From Asterochloris sp. CNOR1 (taxonomy: Eukaryota; Chlorophyta; Trebouxiophyceae; Trebouxiales; Trebouxiaceae), in NCBI GenBank assembly GCA_963969365.1, contig OZ017748.1, forward strand, positions 2,232,001 to 2,296,000: a DNA stretch of 64,000 bases. Direction: 5' to 3'. Of the stretch, positions 51,401 to 63,719 are shown piece after piece; the first letter of the stretch is position 1; each line of letters begins with the position of its first letter. The translations under genes were made by a program, and so were the position numbers. The notes beneath the pieces were generated by a model. It was given only the letters and a program-made list of their open reading frames with translations. It ran no database searches and was not told the DNA's origin.

Positions 51401-54400
51401 CACGTGTGCGCCTGGCGAGGCCTGCCCCATCTGCAGCTGCCGCAGGCGCTCAGCTCGGCCAAGCTTGCGCTCTGCCGTCTGCAGCAGCTGCCTGGAGGTC
51501 GGCGTCTGCGGGCTCTGCAGCGTCACCCCGTTGGCGGTGCTGTCCCCTTGCCCCAGCGAGGAGGGTGTCCCAGGGCTGTGCAACTCAGAGGTGTGCCACG
51601 CTGCGTCGGTGAGGTGCCCCGCTGCAGCCTCTGCAGGGCAGGCAGGTCACAGATCGCCACACTGGAGACCCAATCTGGCTGTCTCGTGGCTCTGCTGCAA
51701 CCATGGGCAAGCAGACAGCACCCCAAAGAGATCCGGGAAGCCTCCAAGCCTGGCCGGCAGCTGGGAGCAGAGGAGCTTGTGCATGCAGCTAGTGCAGCAC
51801 AGCGCAGGCTTGAGAGCAGCAGCCCACCTGCGCCCTGGCCCCCGGGGCGCACCCTCACACGGCGCACGCGGCCAGGGGTGCCCTGCTGCCCCTGCAGCTG
51901 CAGCTGCCGATCCACAGCGCGGTGGGGTGATGGGGCCTGCTGCACCAGCGGCAGGTACCCCACGTTGATGATCCGCAGCAACAAGCTGCCGGCCAGCGCT
52001 GCACCACCTTCCGCACCCTGCAGGTGACAGGCAGGTGTCTCTGCTTTGCATCCTGCGCCGTGATCACAGGCACCTTCTGGTGGCATCCAGGCTGCATGCA
52101 CACCCGTCAGGTGGAGGTCATGGAGGTTCACTGCAACCCAGGCTTCATTGGCTGCCGGTGTATTCAGATTGCTGCACAGGCACTGAGGCCTCACCACGGC
52201 GGGCTTGACCACTGGCAGCTCCAGCAGCTGGCTGCAGAACTCCCGCCCCTGCCGCAGGAGGCCTTGCAGCTCTGCCGTGCAGGTGCCCACCTGCAGCAAG
52301 GGGCAACCATATCTGAGCAGTGCTGGCCTGCCAGAGGGGCCCTCGGCACACCTGGTCTGGCTGTGTACGGCATCTTCTTGACTGCGTGCTGGGTACCTGA
52401 GGTGCGATGGTAGTCGGCCCTTGGCTTGTGCGCCCAAGCTCTGTCCAGCTGATGTGGTAGGGGAGCATGTGAAGGGCTCTGTCCACAGCTGTGCAGCACG
52501 GTCACAGAGCCCATGCATGCCACCCAGTCAGCCTCACCTGCAGGTGTGACGTCCCACACCAGATCTCCACTGTGAGGCTGCTCTCAGCTAGGTACCTTCT
52601 GAGCCTCATGCTGCGCTGCCCCGCGCCCGACCCAGTCGCAGAGGGCTGCTCAGGGGCATCCTGAGGCAGCTGCACCAGCAGCCCCACAGGCTGCCGCCCG
52701 GGTGCACCCTGCTGGTTGGCAGCAGCTTCCAGTCGGTTCCCCCGCTGGTCTGTGCAGCACAGGTGGAGCAGCAGAGGGTCCTCTGGGGCGGGCATCAGCA
52801 GGGCAGGCTGCGTGACCATCTGCATTGCAGGGCTTCTGTGAGGGAGGTTGCACTGTCTCAGGCATCAACCTGCTCACAGGTTGCAGCAATGCAATAAGAT
52901 CCCAAGCTGGCCCACCTCAAGCAACAACCCAGTCATAGCCTGCAGTGCCTTAAGCCACAAGGCACACAAGGGGCACACAGGCGGCAGTGCCGGGGTCCAC
53001 AGCTCACCGGAATGTGGTCAAAAAATTGGAAGGTGAAAGTGAGGTGGGGAACGGAGCCGCCGCTGCTGCTGCTGGCCGCCTCTGCTGCTGGCTGCAGTGT
53101 AGGCCACTTGGCGCCTGCGCTGCTGAGGCGGAGGGACAGGAACTGAAGGATGATGTGGTTGACTGTGCGCGGGTCGGCAGCCTCTACTGAGAGGTCCGGC
53201 TGGGGGCCTGGCCGCGGCGGGGCGGCCGGCTGCTGCCGCAGGAGCGCTGCCACCTCCTCAGGAAGGCAGCCTGCATGTGTAGCATGGCAGCCATCTGCAG
53301 GAGCCGGGCACCTCAGGCAGGAAACCCTCAGCCTTTGCCTGCCAGCATGCAGAGAACAGAGACGTCGATGGCGAGGCGCTCCTTTTGGTGCACAAGACCC
53401 ACTGCATGTACAGCCTGGCTGCAGAAGATGCAGTGCCCTCCAGCAGGCCCACCAGCCCCCCTTACACAAGCAGCCACTCTGCATTCACCCCCTGCCAGGA
53501 CAGGAATTGGGGTCACAAGCTGCCATCACACAGTCCAGCGCAGCCCAGCCTGACCTGGCTGGGGCTTCTGGTGACACTGCCCCCGCGCGAGGCTGTCAGC
53601 CAGCAAGTGCTGCGTATCAGGAGACAGCTCCTGGCACCCAAAGCGCCCCCGCGGCGCCTGCACACGTGCCACCTCACTAGTGTAGGGCGTCCCGCTGCTG
53701 CTGGTGCCCAGGATGTGACCAGGCATGGGCTGCACGCGGCGCCTCCGATGGCTGCTGGGCGTGCGGGGGGAGTCCTGCGCGCTGCTGCCCGGGCTGTGAC
53801 TCAGATGGTCCTGCAGCACGTCAACCTCACTTGGTCTGGTTCCTTCCTTTGCCCCCTGGGGCCGCTCTCTCTGCATCAACAGCTGCGACCTGAAGAGGGA
53901 CATCTGGTCTGTCCTGCGCGGAGAGTGTCAGGTGCACCCACTTGAGTCTCAAAACGTCAGGCATGTTGCCTATGACTCTGCACCCAACAGCTGCAGCAGT
54001 GGAGCTGTGCTCACGCTGCACCATCAAGCCTAAGGACATGCCTCTGCGACAGCCACAGAGTCAAGCAGACGCCCCGGCCTGGGCGGGAAGCCCTCAAAGC
54101 AAGCTGATGGCTCAACAGCAAGCCAGCGGTCCCCTCACCCGCTGCAGCCCTTCTACAGCCTTGGACAGCTGATCAAGCTGCCGCTGCATGTCCGCGGTCA
54201 GCCGTGCCAGCGCCTTGTGCTGCGCAGCAACTGCCTCTGCTGTCAGCGGGGGCATCCTCCCCGGCTGCTGCTGCGCAGGCTCCTGATCTGGCGCTGTCTG
54301 TGAGACTATTCCCTCGAGCCTGTCCTGTGTCCTGCGGACTACATCCTGCACAGCAGTAGGAGGCAGGCATTGCAGGCAAGCCTTCACGGAGGGCGTGGCC

Positions 54401-56903
54401 ATTGACAGGCACGGCAGCAGTTGCAGGCCTGCTGTGCTGAGGCTGCAGGTGGAGTTGAATGTCGTGCACAAGCCAGCAGCAACGCACTGAAGCAGCACCT
54501 GGCTGGACGTCTGCTCACCTGCTGCTGGGCCCTGTCAAGGTAGGAGGCTACTTCTGGGCTGCTACTCGGCTGCCTGCGGTTGCTGCTCCCCTGCTGTGAG
54601 ACTACAGGTGGGTCCTGGGCTGGAGCTGACTGGTCTTCTGGTGGTGGTGATGCAGCAGCAAGAATCAAGCCGCTGTGGGCCTGACCCATGAGGAAGGGCT
54701 TCCGCAGGCTCAAATCCACTGCTACGCCTGCAGGTGCAGCTGGGTGCCTGCTGTGCCGGCCAGAGATGAGTGCGCCGCAGAGCACAGGCACATCGCAGCT
54801 TTGCAGAGGGTGATGCATGCAGCCAGCACGCTGCATGCACACTCACCCTTTGAAGGGTTGCCCCATTGATCTGAGGGGGTCTGCAGCTCGCTGGCTGGCC
54901 CAGCCCCAACCCCCTGAGGTGCCTGCACAGGGTCCTGCAGCTGTGAGCCTGGCGGCGGGAGGGCCGCCACAGCCAACTCTGCAGGCTCCGGGGAGGGCGC
55001 CAGGGCTGTGCTCCCCTCAGCCACAGCAGGTGCTGTGGCGTCCTGTGGCAGATCTGTCAGAGTGAAGCTGGCCACAGGGGGGGCAGGAGATGCATGCCCT
55101 GCCTGCTGCAGCAGGCCCCGCCAATTCAGCACCGCCTTGCCCAGGGGCCCCCTGTCAGGCCCCGACCGCAGCTGCAGGGTGTGTGCCCCCGCTGCAGGCT
55201 GCAGGTGAGCCTGCTGCTGTACCCCGTGCCCCGCGGCGGCAGCAGCTGTGGGCCGGAATGGGGCAAAGGGTACCCATGCCAGCACCACCTCAGCTGCTGC
55301 CTCTGCAGCCAGCGGGCCGAGGTACAGCAGCTCCAGCACGCACGCGACCAGCACATCCCTGGGCACGCAGCTCACTGTGAGCTGCGCACCCAGGGCCAGA
55401 GGCAACGCCTGCTGCTGCTGAGTCTGCTGCTGGCTGCCGCCAGCTGCTGTGGCCCTGACCAGCTCCCTGCTGAGGGCACCACCTCCTAGGAAGCAGCGGC
55501 CGTTGTGCGCCCGCAGCCGCACCGCCAAGCTGCCGTCAAACCTGGCCCAGCCGTGGCCAGGGTACAGTGCAGGCGCGCTGTCTGCGCTCAGCTGGCCCTG
55601 GCCGGACACCAGGCTCTGCAGCATGTCGTCAAAGCCTGGGGGCAGCTGGATGCGCAGGCGTGACAAGCTGAGCGCTACGCTGGGCTGTAGCTGCGGCTGC
55701 AGCAGCGTGCTGGCTACAGCAGCCACAGTCAGCGTCTCCTGGGGAGGCCCCTGCGGCGCCGCCTGCGCCTGCCTGCTGACTTTGTGCCTCACCATCCCTG
55801 GTATCACATCGCTGCTGCAGACCAGGAAGTCTGCGGGGAGCAGGGTCGCCAGCGCTGCCCCTGCGCGGTGCCTCTCAAAGCTGTAGCGCAGCGTGCAGGC
55901 TCTGCTCTGCGCTGCCAGCGGCACAGGGACGGCAGCGTGCTCTGGGAAGGCAGCGCGCAGCACCAGCAGGCGGGGGCTGCCAGTCATCACAGCAGCCGTC
56001 TGGAGCTGGGTGGCGCTGCTGGCCGGCCCTGGCACCAGAGGGACCTGCGCGGCACCACCAGCAAGCCCTCAGCACACAGCTGGATGCTGCATCATCAATC
56101 TTGCCAGACACAGATCCTCAGGATCCGGGTCCTTGAGAGCAGCACCGTGTGAATCGCTTTCCAAAGCGGCATTCCTGTTGTTGGGTTTGGCAATCTGCAT
56201 TGCTGGGCTCAGCAGGACAACTCCACTGCGCCTCTGACCACTTGCTCAGGCTTTTGACATGCAGAAACGGGTGGTGCTGCAGCGCTTGTGGGGTCTGCTT
56301 GCCTGAGCCCAGCCCGCGCTGTACTCCCCCTCCACCACCCCGTCCTCCTGGCGCTCCACCAGAATGAGCTCCACAATGGCGCAGCACAGGGGCTCCGCCA
56401 GCGTGCTGTGCATGAAGACCTCAAAGTTGAAGTCCACGTTGACGCCCTGAGCACTGCAGGACAGACAACGAGGAGAGATCAGCTTGCGACGTGAGTGGTT
56501 CGAAAATGCCTGGCAGCAGCGCAGATTCCCAAAAGCAGGGACACCATGGGGAGGGGCAGCCAGCGGTGTTTGCAACTGGTGCAGGTGCAGCATGCAAAAG
56601 CTACAGCGGTCCAGGCCAGGCCAGGCCATAGTCTCACCTCCCTGCCTGGCCAGTGAAGGCTACCGGCTGCCCAAAGCAGGTGCAGCCGTAGAAATGGCCG
56701 AGCTCCTCATCACACAGAGTGACCCCCAGGCGGAACTCAAAGCGCCGCCCCGGGGCCCTGTACATGGGCACGCCCTCCACCGCTGCCAGGTGCAGGCGAT
56801 AGGCCACAGAGGTGAGCACTCGGCGGCGCGGGGGCCCCTGGGGGGGATGCGCAATGGCCCGCTGCGCCTGCCGTGCCGCAAATTGCTCCCACTGCCGCAG
56901 CAT
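48417..56903 (-). CDS. NPHP4: nephrocystin-4, ciliary transition zone protein
   Basis: A long gene of some 25 or more exons whose ends and middle all match NPHP4. The start MLRQWEQFAARQAQRAIAHP (56903) precedes EFRLGVTLCDEELGHFYG and GVNVDFNFEVFMHSTLAEPL, the family's N-terminal C2-like region. GFDDMLQSLVSGQGQLSADS with ALYPGHG aligns with the conserved DDLFFTLYP region. The C-terminal half carries MSP/Ig-like blocks: SFVLGSLPLELTLVSHP, VDSFLVALFQGPSPQLQPWQ followed by VWAVHVHALRPV, CVQAFTSQPLELQ, and YDVEIRVGQNTQRKLRIGPH. The last exon ends TSVYIFVSDAGLQKVLECLK and KLRIKSVG. In Chlamydomonas and animals NPHP4 sits at the transition zone and gates ciliary membrane proteins. Low-complexity Ala/Gln-rich inserts enlarge several exons. 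Many internal exon edges are approximate. Confidence 0.9.
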
Positions 56904-57975
56904 GGCTGTCCCTGGATCTGCAGGCAGGCAGGGTGCGCTGCTGGACTGCTCTCTGGTGCCCAGCCAGCAACCTCATGCTCTGCAAGGTGCGTCGGGCTGC
57001 TGGATGCATGCCGGCGCCGCCTGAAATGCTTGCACTGCGGGACAAGATCAGACTTTGGACTCCTGCAGGACTGCAGGTGCACCCCAGGGCGATGAACGCA
57101 CCTTCATCTCCAGGACTGCAGGGACGGGCACAGGAAGGGGGTGCCGTGCCAGTCAGGACGCTCATGCTCCTGCAGACAGAAATGTTGGGAGTCAACTGAT
57201 TCAATCAGCAGTCCAAGCAACAGCTGCCTGCCCGCAGATCTTGGCTACTCATGCTACTAAAAAGTTGATTTGAGCCCTGAAGAGCAAGGCAGGCAGCACA
57301 CAGTGTGTTCTTATGAGCAGGAATGCAGCCCATGCAGCTCTAAGGCTTCCTTTCTCAGAGAAGAGGCCACATGCTGTTGCTGGAGCCATGTGCTGGAGAA
57401 TCTGCCCACCCGCACCTGGGTTGCAAGTAAATGCGGCCTGGCGTTTCGGGCAATGCTCGGCACCCTTCTGTCCCATTGCCAACATTGAACGGAGGCCGGC
57501 GAAGCGTTTTGCAACTTCACTGGCAGCCCACTTGAAATCACTGAGCTCCCAGGGCTGATCGTGTGCCTCTGCTGGGTTTGAGCTGCACGCATCAGGATAG
57601 GGGCAGGCAGCAGGTTAGGGCCATCATGAAGGTAGGGTCATGCGAGCTCCCTCATGCCCATCAGGCAATAAGGCAGCCTCGCCGGCAATCCGAAGGCATC
57701 AAAAGAGGCCGTTTGCCACACAAAAGGGTATTGAAAGGGCATCACACAGCCTGTGCTCCGAATTTTCAGTTCATGTATTACTATACTCCGTGCTCCGTAT
57801 ATGCAGGTTGATCTGCCTCAGCCACCTTCCAGACAGCAATGGCTCTGGGACAGGGTGGCCAAATTGCAGGCTGGATGTCTTCAGGACCGGCTCACTTCGA
57901 CTGTGAGCAGCGATGTCACTCCCTCTACTCATCTTGAAAGAGCTGCCAGCATGCTGAGAAGGGAATTCCTTCTAC
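56904..57975. promoter_or_regulatory. divergent intergenic region NPHP4 / TTC14-like
   Basis: About 1.07 kb, the largest gap in the window. An AT-richer stretch around 57760-57800 contains TATTACTATACTCCG and TATATG, which could be a core promoter of the TTC14-like gene. An open frame with an ATG at 57801 leads toward the gene, but its last codons do not splice convincingly into the next exon, so I place the start at 57976. Nothing else was recognised. Confidence 0.4.
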
Positions 57976-59874
57976 ATGCAGGGCTCGCCGGCAAGAGCAG
58001 CTGAGCCTGCAGAGCTACCAGATGAGGCCTGGGGGTTCTCAGCAGTTCCCAAGCTGTCTGCATTTTTCCAGGGGGCGCAGTTAGCCAGGGATGGCACAGC
58101 AGATGATGCAGGTGTGTCTTGTAATGTCCCAGCACCAGCCAGCATGCTGAATGTGTGCTGGCCTGCTGTTGAGTAGAGGCATCTGCAATGTGCAGACTAC
58201 CAGAACGCTTTGCGAACCAGCCGCACCTTCAGATGCCCAGATGCTGTGGATTCAATGGCGGAAGCCTTTGGTCTGAGCACCACAGTGGCAAGCCTGAAGG
58301 CAAGAAGGTCCAGCGGCTTTACTAGGGCACCAGCTGCTGACGCGCCTGGCTTGTGAGCCGCATCAGCTGCTCTGGCTGTACAAGAAGGGTTGCTGCATTG
58401 AGTGTGCAGGGCTCCGTACTCAGTGCACCTCGGCCAGATTTTAGCGAGGTGCGGGCCACCCTCAAGCAGCAGCTGAGGACAGCCTGGTCCCAGGAGGCAG
58501 TCAAGCGGGGAGTTGTGCAGGCTCAGGGCGGGCACCACGTGAAGGCCATCCACTGCTACCAGCAGGCAAGCGGGGACATCACTTCCTGCCGCCTGGGCCT
58601 CCTGCTCCTAGGGGCTGCTGCAAGGCTCGCTTAACAGACCTCAACTTGCTCTGGCCCCATCATCCTGAGCCGAGCATGATGCTGATGATTTGCTCAGCAA
58701 GATGCTATCAGTCAGGATGATCAAACTAGCTTGTTCATCAACTTCACGGCGATCACCTAAAGCTGGTGCCCCCTGCCTGGCTGCTGCTACATATGCTCCC
58801 CCTGTCACGCAGGCTCTCAGTTTGGATCGTCGGAATGTCGATGCCTGGGTGGCTGAAGGGGCTGCCCATGCCAACTTGCAGGATCTTTGCAAGGCACTCA
58901 GCAGCCTCCAAACAGCCCTGGGTGAGCAGCTGCAGTGCCTGGCAGCTGAGAGAGGCTCCTCAAGAAGGCACCTCCACTCCTTGCTATCTTGTGCTCTGAC
59001 ATGGAGGGCGGGCAAACTTGCATGATGTGGGCTGCTGGGCATACTGTGCAGCGTCAAGCAGCAGGTTTCCCCATGGTGAATAATGCGTAACGCTGCACCT
59101 GGGTGGTGCTGATGCAGAGATTGATCCTGGCTGCAACAATGCCCACAAATACCTGCAAGCTGTCCAGCGAAGGATGCAGGAGGCAGGCATCCGGCCTGAG
59201 GCCGAGGCAGCTGCAGCACTCGTGCCTAACAGGTCTGCAGAGATGCCTGCTGAGGCACAGCCCCCACGGCGTGCCGGGATCATGCATCAAGAGAGGGCAG
59301 ACTCAGAAGCGGGTGAGCATGCAACCTTAAGCAGCTTAGCCCAGCAGTGTGTGTTCTCACGGCAAGCACATGCCCCCCTCTGGCCTGCTTGCTGTTTGCA
59401 GAAGTATCAGCTGCTCTGCAGGCCAGGCGATGCTGCCAATCGAGCTCGGCAGTGACAGCACAGACTCAGATTCGACCCCCCCAGCGGACAGGCAGCTGGA
59501 CCTGCAGTCTGCTATGAAGATCGTCTCCAAAGCCTACAGCAGCAGGAGAGATCTGTTGCTTGCTGCTTGGCGGGTCCCTGAAGTTTACAGAGCCTGCAGC
59601 CTTCATTGTTTAGGCCCAAAAAACCCCTTCCTTCTCAAGCTTGTGTTGATACTCCCTGTGCTGTTGTGCAATTGTAACTGTGCACCGCAGATCCAAGGAT
59701 GATAGGGGGAGCAGATCCCACCGCAACCTCAAGTGAGCATCTCCATACCTTGCTTGTGTGCTACAGCTGCCATCTTGCAGCAAGCCCTGCTACACACTTT
59801 TACCTCACTGCAGGAAACGTCGCAGGGATGGCCCAAGCCCTCCGTCAAAGAAGAGGAGGAAGTCCCGGCATTGA
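57976..59874 (+). CDS. TTC14-like TPR protein without an S1 domain
   Basis: Exon 1 contains DEAWGFSAVPKLSAFFQGAQ, in the place where human TTC14 has its MPPLEQFMEIP segment. Next comes DYQNALRTSRTFRCPDAVDS with MAEAFGLSTTVASLK (58197-58300), then DFSEVRATLKQQLRTAWSQE and AVKRGVVQAQGGHHVKAIHC (about 58437-58570), ALSLDRRNVDAWVAEGAAHA (58810-58870), and a final TPR with NNAHKYLQAVQRRMQEAGI (about 59128-59187). These align with the TPR core of TTC14. The S1 RNA-binding domain that precedes it in animals is not visible. The tail is acidic/Ser-rich and then strongly basic (KRRRDGPSPPSKKRRKSRH), typical of nuclear RNA-associated proteins. The function of TTC14 is poorly known; a link with splicing factors is inference. 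The stop at 59872-59874 is 30 bp from that of the convergent RSPH10B-like gene. Confidence 0.73.
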
Positions 59875-59904
59875 TGTTGCATGTTGCACTCATCATTTAC
59901 GGAT

Positions 59905-62900
59905 TCAATGTGGCTGTGGACTGGGTGAGAGAAAGGACGGCAGGCACTTTGTAAAGTCATCCTCAGACGTCAAATTGTGTGCCTGCAGAAGCAGATAGCA
60001 TGTTGGGTGCTGCAGAGATTAGCCAGCATCTCAGCACACTGCATCGCGAACTCACCTGCAAACTGCAGCGCGCGATGCCCTCCACAAACTGCGGCCAAAT
60101 GAGCTCACTTTCCATGGCAAAGATGACTGCTGACAGCTGCTGCTGCCCATCCGGCGCTGCACTGTCTGGGGTCTGGACCGATGCAGAGGTGCAAGCTGCC
60201 AGCATAGCCTCTGCAGCAGGCAGCAGCTGCAGGCTATCTGAGAGCAGCCATGCTGCCTGCATCTGCTGCAGAAGAGCACGCAGGGTGACGGCTTGTGCCT
60301 GGCAAGCTTCCATCTGATCAATCTGGCCTGCACTGACAGATGCTGGGCGCTCGATGCTGCCAGAGGCCTTCTGCTGCACTGCCTGCTCCACAGTTTGCTG
60401 CGGACTTGACTCAGAGCCGCAGTCTAGCAGAGGCCTCAATGCTGCAGCAGCTGCCCTGACATTGCTGTCTGGCAGAGCTGCCAAGGTGCTGGCAGTCACG
60501 TCTGCTGGAGATGCAGACTGAAGGAACAGCGTCTGCAGCTGAGCCTCAACTGCTGCAACAGCCTGGCAGCCTTTGTCAGACTCCAGCTGCCGCTGCAACC
60601 CCTGCGCGTCTGCCTGCAGACCAGGAAGGCTGCATCACACCGTCTGTCGTGCTTCCCAGGTTGCAGGCAGACTCAGCATGCTGCAAGTCAGAAAGTGACC
60701 ATGCATGTGCTCCCTCTTGCAGGCAAGGGGCATCATGAGCTGGCTGCTGGCACACATGGCAGGGTTGGGTGCCACCCCTTGCAGGCTGGCTGAGTGCCCA
60801 CCTTGCCAGCGTGAGCCAGGATGTGGCCCTGCAGCAGAGCCTGCACCCTGCGGTCCAGGGTGGGCAGCTGCAGGAACTTGAGGTGCCCCACGCGCACCAG
60901 CGCCTCACAAAAGTCGCGGAACAGCAGCTCCCGTGCAGGGCTATGCAGGGGCAGGGGGTCGCCCACCACCGCAGCTGTAGTCAGCACTGCAGCTGCCCCA
61001 GAGCTGAGGTGAGCTGCCCGCTGCTGCATGATGTCAGGGGCAGGCCTGCAGGCCTGCAGGGAGCCAGTCAATGGTGAAAAGGGCCAGCAGGTCTCATGCC
61101 TTGTGAGAGCAAGCCCACATTCCATGCCTAGAACTGGCTGGGCAGGCGAACCATCATCCGTGTGGTCGAAAGCTATACGTGTGGCTCGACCACAACCATC
61201 TGCCAAGACTCACCTCAGCTACAGCTCTGCTGATGTCGGTCAGGCTGCAGTCCACATCCAGCACCCTAGCATCGCGCATCAGCGCCCAGAACTGGCCTGT
61301 GGTCAGGGCGCGACTGTGGCGCAGCTGGGCTGCGCTGGTGGCCACCCCCGGCAGCTGCCTGCTGCTGTACAGGTCGTACAGGTGTCGCAGCTCGCTGTTG
61401 GCGCGCAGCAGCAGGTTTGAGACAGCCTTCAGTGCGACCTGCAGCAGCAGGGCGGCTGCTTCAGACGCAATGCTCAGTTGTACTGCCTCCTGATGATTGT
61501 TGCACATGTCTGACTGGTCACCATCCAGGCAGGCAGCAGGTCCCTCAGGCAGCAGGGCTTGCAGTTGGTTACCCCAAACACCAGCATCACCCTCATGGGC
61601 CAGACATCGTCCATGCTGGCCATTCTCCCTCTTGCTCCAGCGCAAGCTGCACCCTGCTGCCGCGGCCACACTGGACCTGGGCAGGCAAGCTTGCCTCTGT
61701 GTCCAGCACCTCGCTCAGGAGATCTTGCACCCTCAGCTGTACCCCCGTGGCAGCCCTGGGCGCAAAAACTGCGCCGTCTGCCAGCACCGGCCTGTCCTGC
61801 TCAAAGTGCCCCTTAAAGACGGTGCCGTCCTCAAAGAGAAACACACCCTGCCCATGCTTCTGCTCTGCCTCCCACTCTCCCTCGTAGACTGCCCCTGTCG
61901 CATAATGCAGCATGCCATAGCCCTGGCGCTGCCCGTCCTTGAACATGCCCTTGTACCTGCAAGCGGCAGCAGTGTCCCCCAGACTGAACATCGTCATGAA
62001 GGCTGTCATTCATGAAAGACGCGCAAACTGACGGAGACCTGGAAGGGTGCTGACGCATCAGTTGCCAGGATGTATGGTGGTGAGCAGGGCCACAGAGCAG
62101 GACATGCATGAAGCACCTGGGGCAAAGCTGAGCTTCACGCAGACAAACATTCCTGCAGGCTGGAGCCCTGGCCTGTCCTGTGCTGCGTGAAGGAGGCAGC
62201 GCTGCCAATACACGTTGAAAGCGACAGTGTCACAAGAGCGACAGCCGCAGCAGCCTCCTCAAAAGCTGGTGCCTGACGCCTGGCCACGCTGACCTGTTCT
62301 GCATGAGGAAGAATGCGGTGCCGCTGCCGGGGGCCTGCGTCTGGGGCAGGGGGCCCAGCCACACATGCTCCCCCACCCCATTCTGAGCGTCCCCTGCCCA
62401 CTGGCCACAGTATTGCTCCTGCTTCCCCCAGTGCATGAGGCCCAGGCCCTGCTTCACGTCGCCTGCCCACTCCCCCTCATAGGTGCTGCCGTCCTCGTAG
62501 TGCATGACCCCGTAGCCCTGCTTCACGTCGCCCTCCCAGGCACCTGCACACCCACAAGGCGCATCGTGACATGCGTTGCTGCTTCTGCTGGATAGCAGCG
62601 TACCCCTGACTCACACTGCCGGGTGTGCCCGAGCAGGGGCCGCAGAGACGCACCTGCCCAGGGGATGCTGCACAGAAAGGCTGCAATGGCTCAAGGCCCC
62701 CTCCCCCACCCCACTCCAGAGAAGGCAAGAACGCACGCACACAAGCACACTTGTTGACTTTGCCAAATTAGATACCATCTACTACAAAGCGAATTGGCGG
62801 GCTTCACGGGCAGCAGCCCTGCCCTCTGGCACCTGGCCACAAACAAGCAAACTGGACAGATCTGCTGCTCCCCACCTTCATAATAGACAGTGCCTGCGGC

Positions 62901-63567
62901 ATTGTAGACAAGCTTGCCCTGCCCGTGGCGCGTGCCCTGCTGCCACTGGCCTTCATACACCGCATCGCTGGTGGAAAAGCGCATGGTGCCCTGTCCATGG
63001 CGCAAGCCGTCCTGCACCTCCCCAACGTAGGTGGCGCCGTTGGCCCAGGCCAGAGTCTGCATCAGCAGGGAATGAATGCTGAGCGAAGGCTGAGTGCGCT
63101 GCAGCCGCACACACAGCCAAATGCTGCACTACGCTGCACTGTGACACACAGAGGGTGAGCAGTGCTGCACCTGATTGCCTGCACAGGGCAGCAGCTGGCT
63201 TGTCAAACTAAGTGGTTTTTGTGCGGCTCACCCCTTGGCCAGTTGCCTTATTGGCTTGGAACTCCCCAGTGTAGCACAGCCCATCTGGCCACTTGTGCTG
63301 CCCATGCCCATGCAGCAGGCCCCTGCTGAAGGCGCCACTGTATCTGTTGCCGCTGGAGAACACTACAGTGCCCTCGCCATGAAACAAGCCATCACGGTCT
63401 CGTTCTCCCTCATAGCTGTGTGCTGTCACCTGAGCATACAGTCTAGGTCAGCAGCTCTAGAGTGCGTGTACACCCCTGCATCACTGCGCGAGCAGACTCA
63501 CCTCCTGAACCTCCGGACAGGCGACTGTAGGTGAGAGCTTGCTGACATCAGCCCAAAGGTTGCTCAT
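59905..63567 (-). CDS. RSPH10B: RSPH10B-like MORN-repeat radial spoke head protein
   Basis: The start MSNLWADVSKLSPTVACPEV (63567) is followed by an array of MORN repeats on four or more exons: YEGERDRDGLFHGEGTVVF, YSGAFSRGLLHGHGQHKW, YVGEVQDGLRHGQGTMRF, YEGQWQQGTRHGQGKLVY, YEGEWAGDVKQGLGLMHW, YCGQWAGDAQNGVGEHVW, YEGEWEAEQKHGQGVFLF. The C-terminal half has the RSPH10B pattern SELRHLYDLYSSRQLPG, then GQFWALMRDARVLDVDCSLT (about 61400-61230) and ARELLFRDFCEALVRVGHLK (about 60935-60876). A helical Ala/Gln-rich region follows (60598-60050). The last exon (59993-59905) reads AHNLTSEDDFTKCLPSF and stops. RSPH10 belongs to the radial spoke head, which relays signals from the central pair to axonemal dyneins. 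Confidence 0.85.
59950..59954 (+). terminator. TGTAA polyadenylation signal for the TTC14-like gene
   Basis: TGTAA lies 76 nt after the TTC14-like stop codon, inside the last exon of the opposite RSPH10B-like gene. The two transcripts should therefore overlap at their 3' ends. Confidence 0.6.
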
Positions 63568-63719
63568 TGAGGCTCGGCATGGCCATCAAGGCTCCAGAAC
63601 CAGACCGTTGACTCGACATGTCGCTCGCGGCTGGGAGGGACAGCAGCAGCAAAATGAATTGGCGTTCAAAGGGGTCTGAGCAACGTTGTTTGTGAGTTGT
63701 GTCCTAGGGACTGCTGCAT

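Noticed and set aside
57753-58004. Open frame with ATG at 57801 as a possible TTC14 N-terminus
   Set aside because: It ends at a stop soon after the next exon begins in another frame. Joining would need an intron of about 22 bases, so the ATG at 57976 is preferred.
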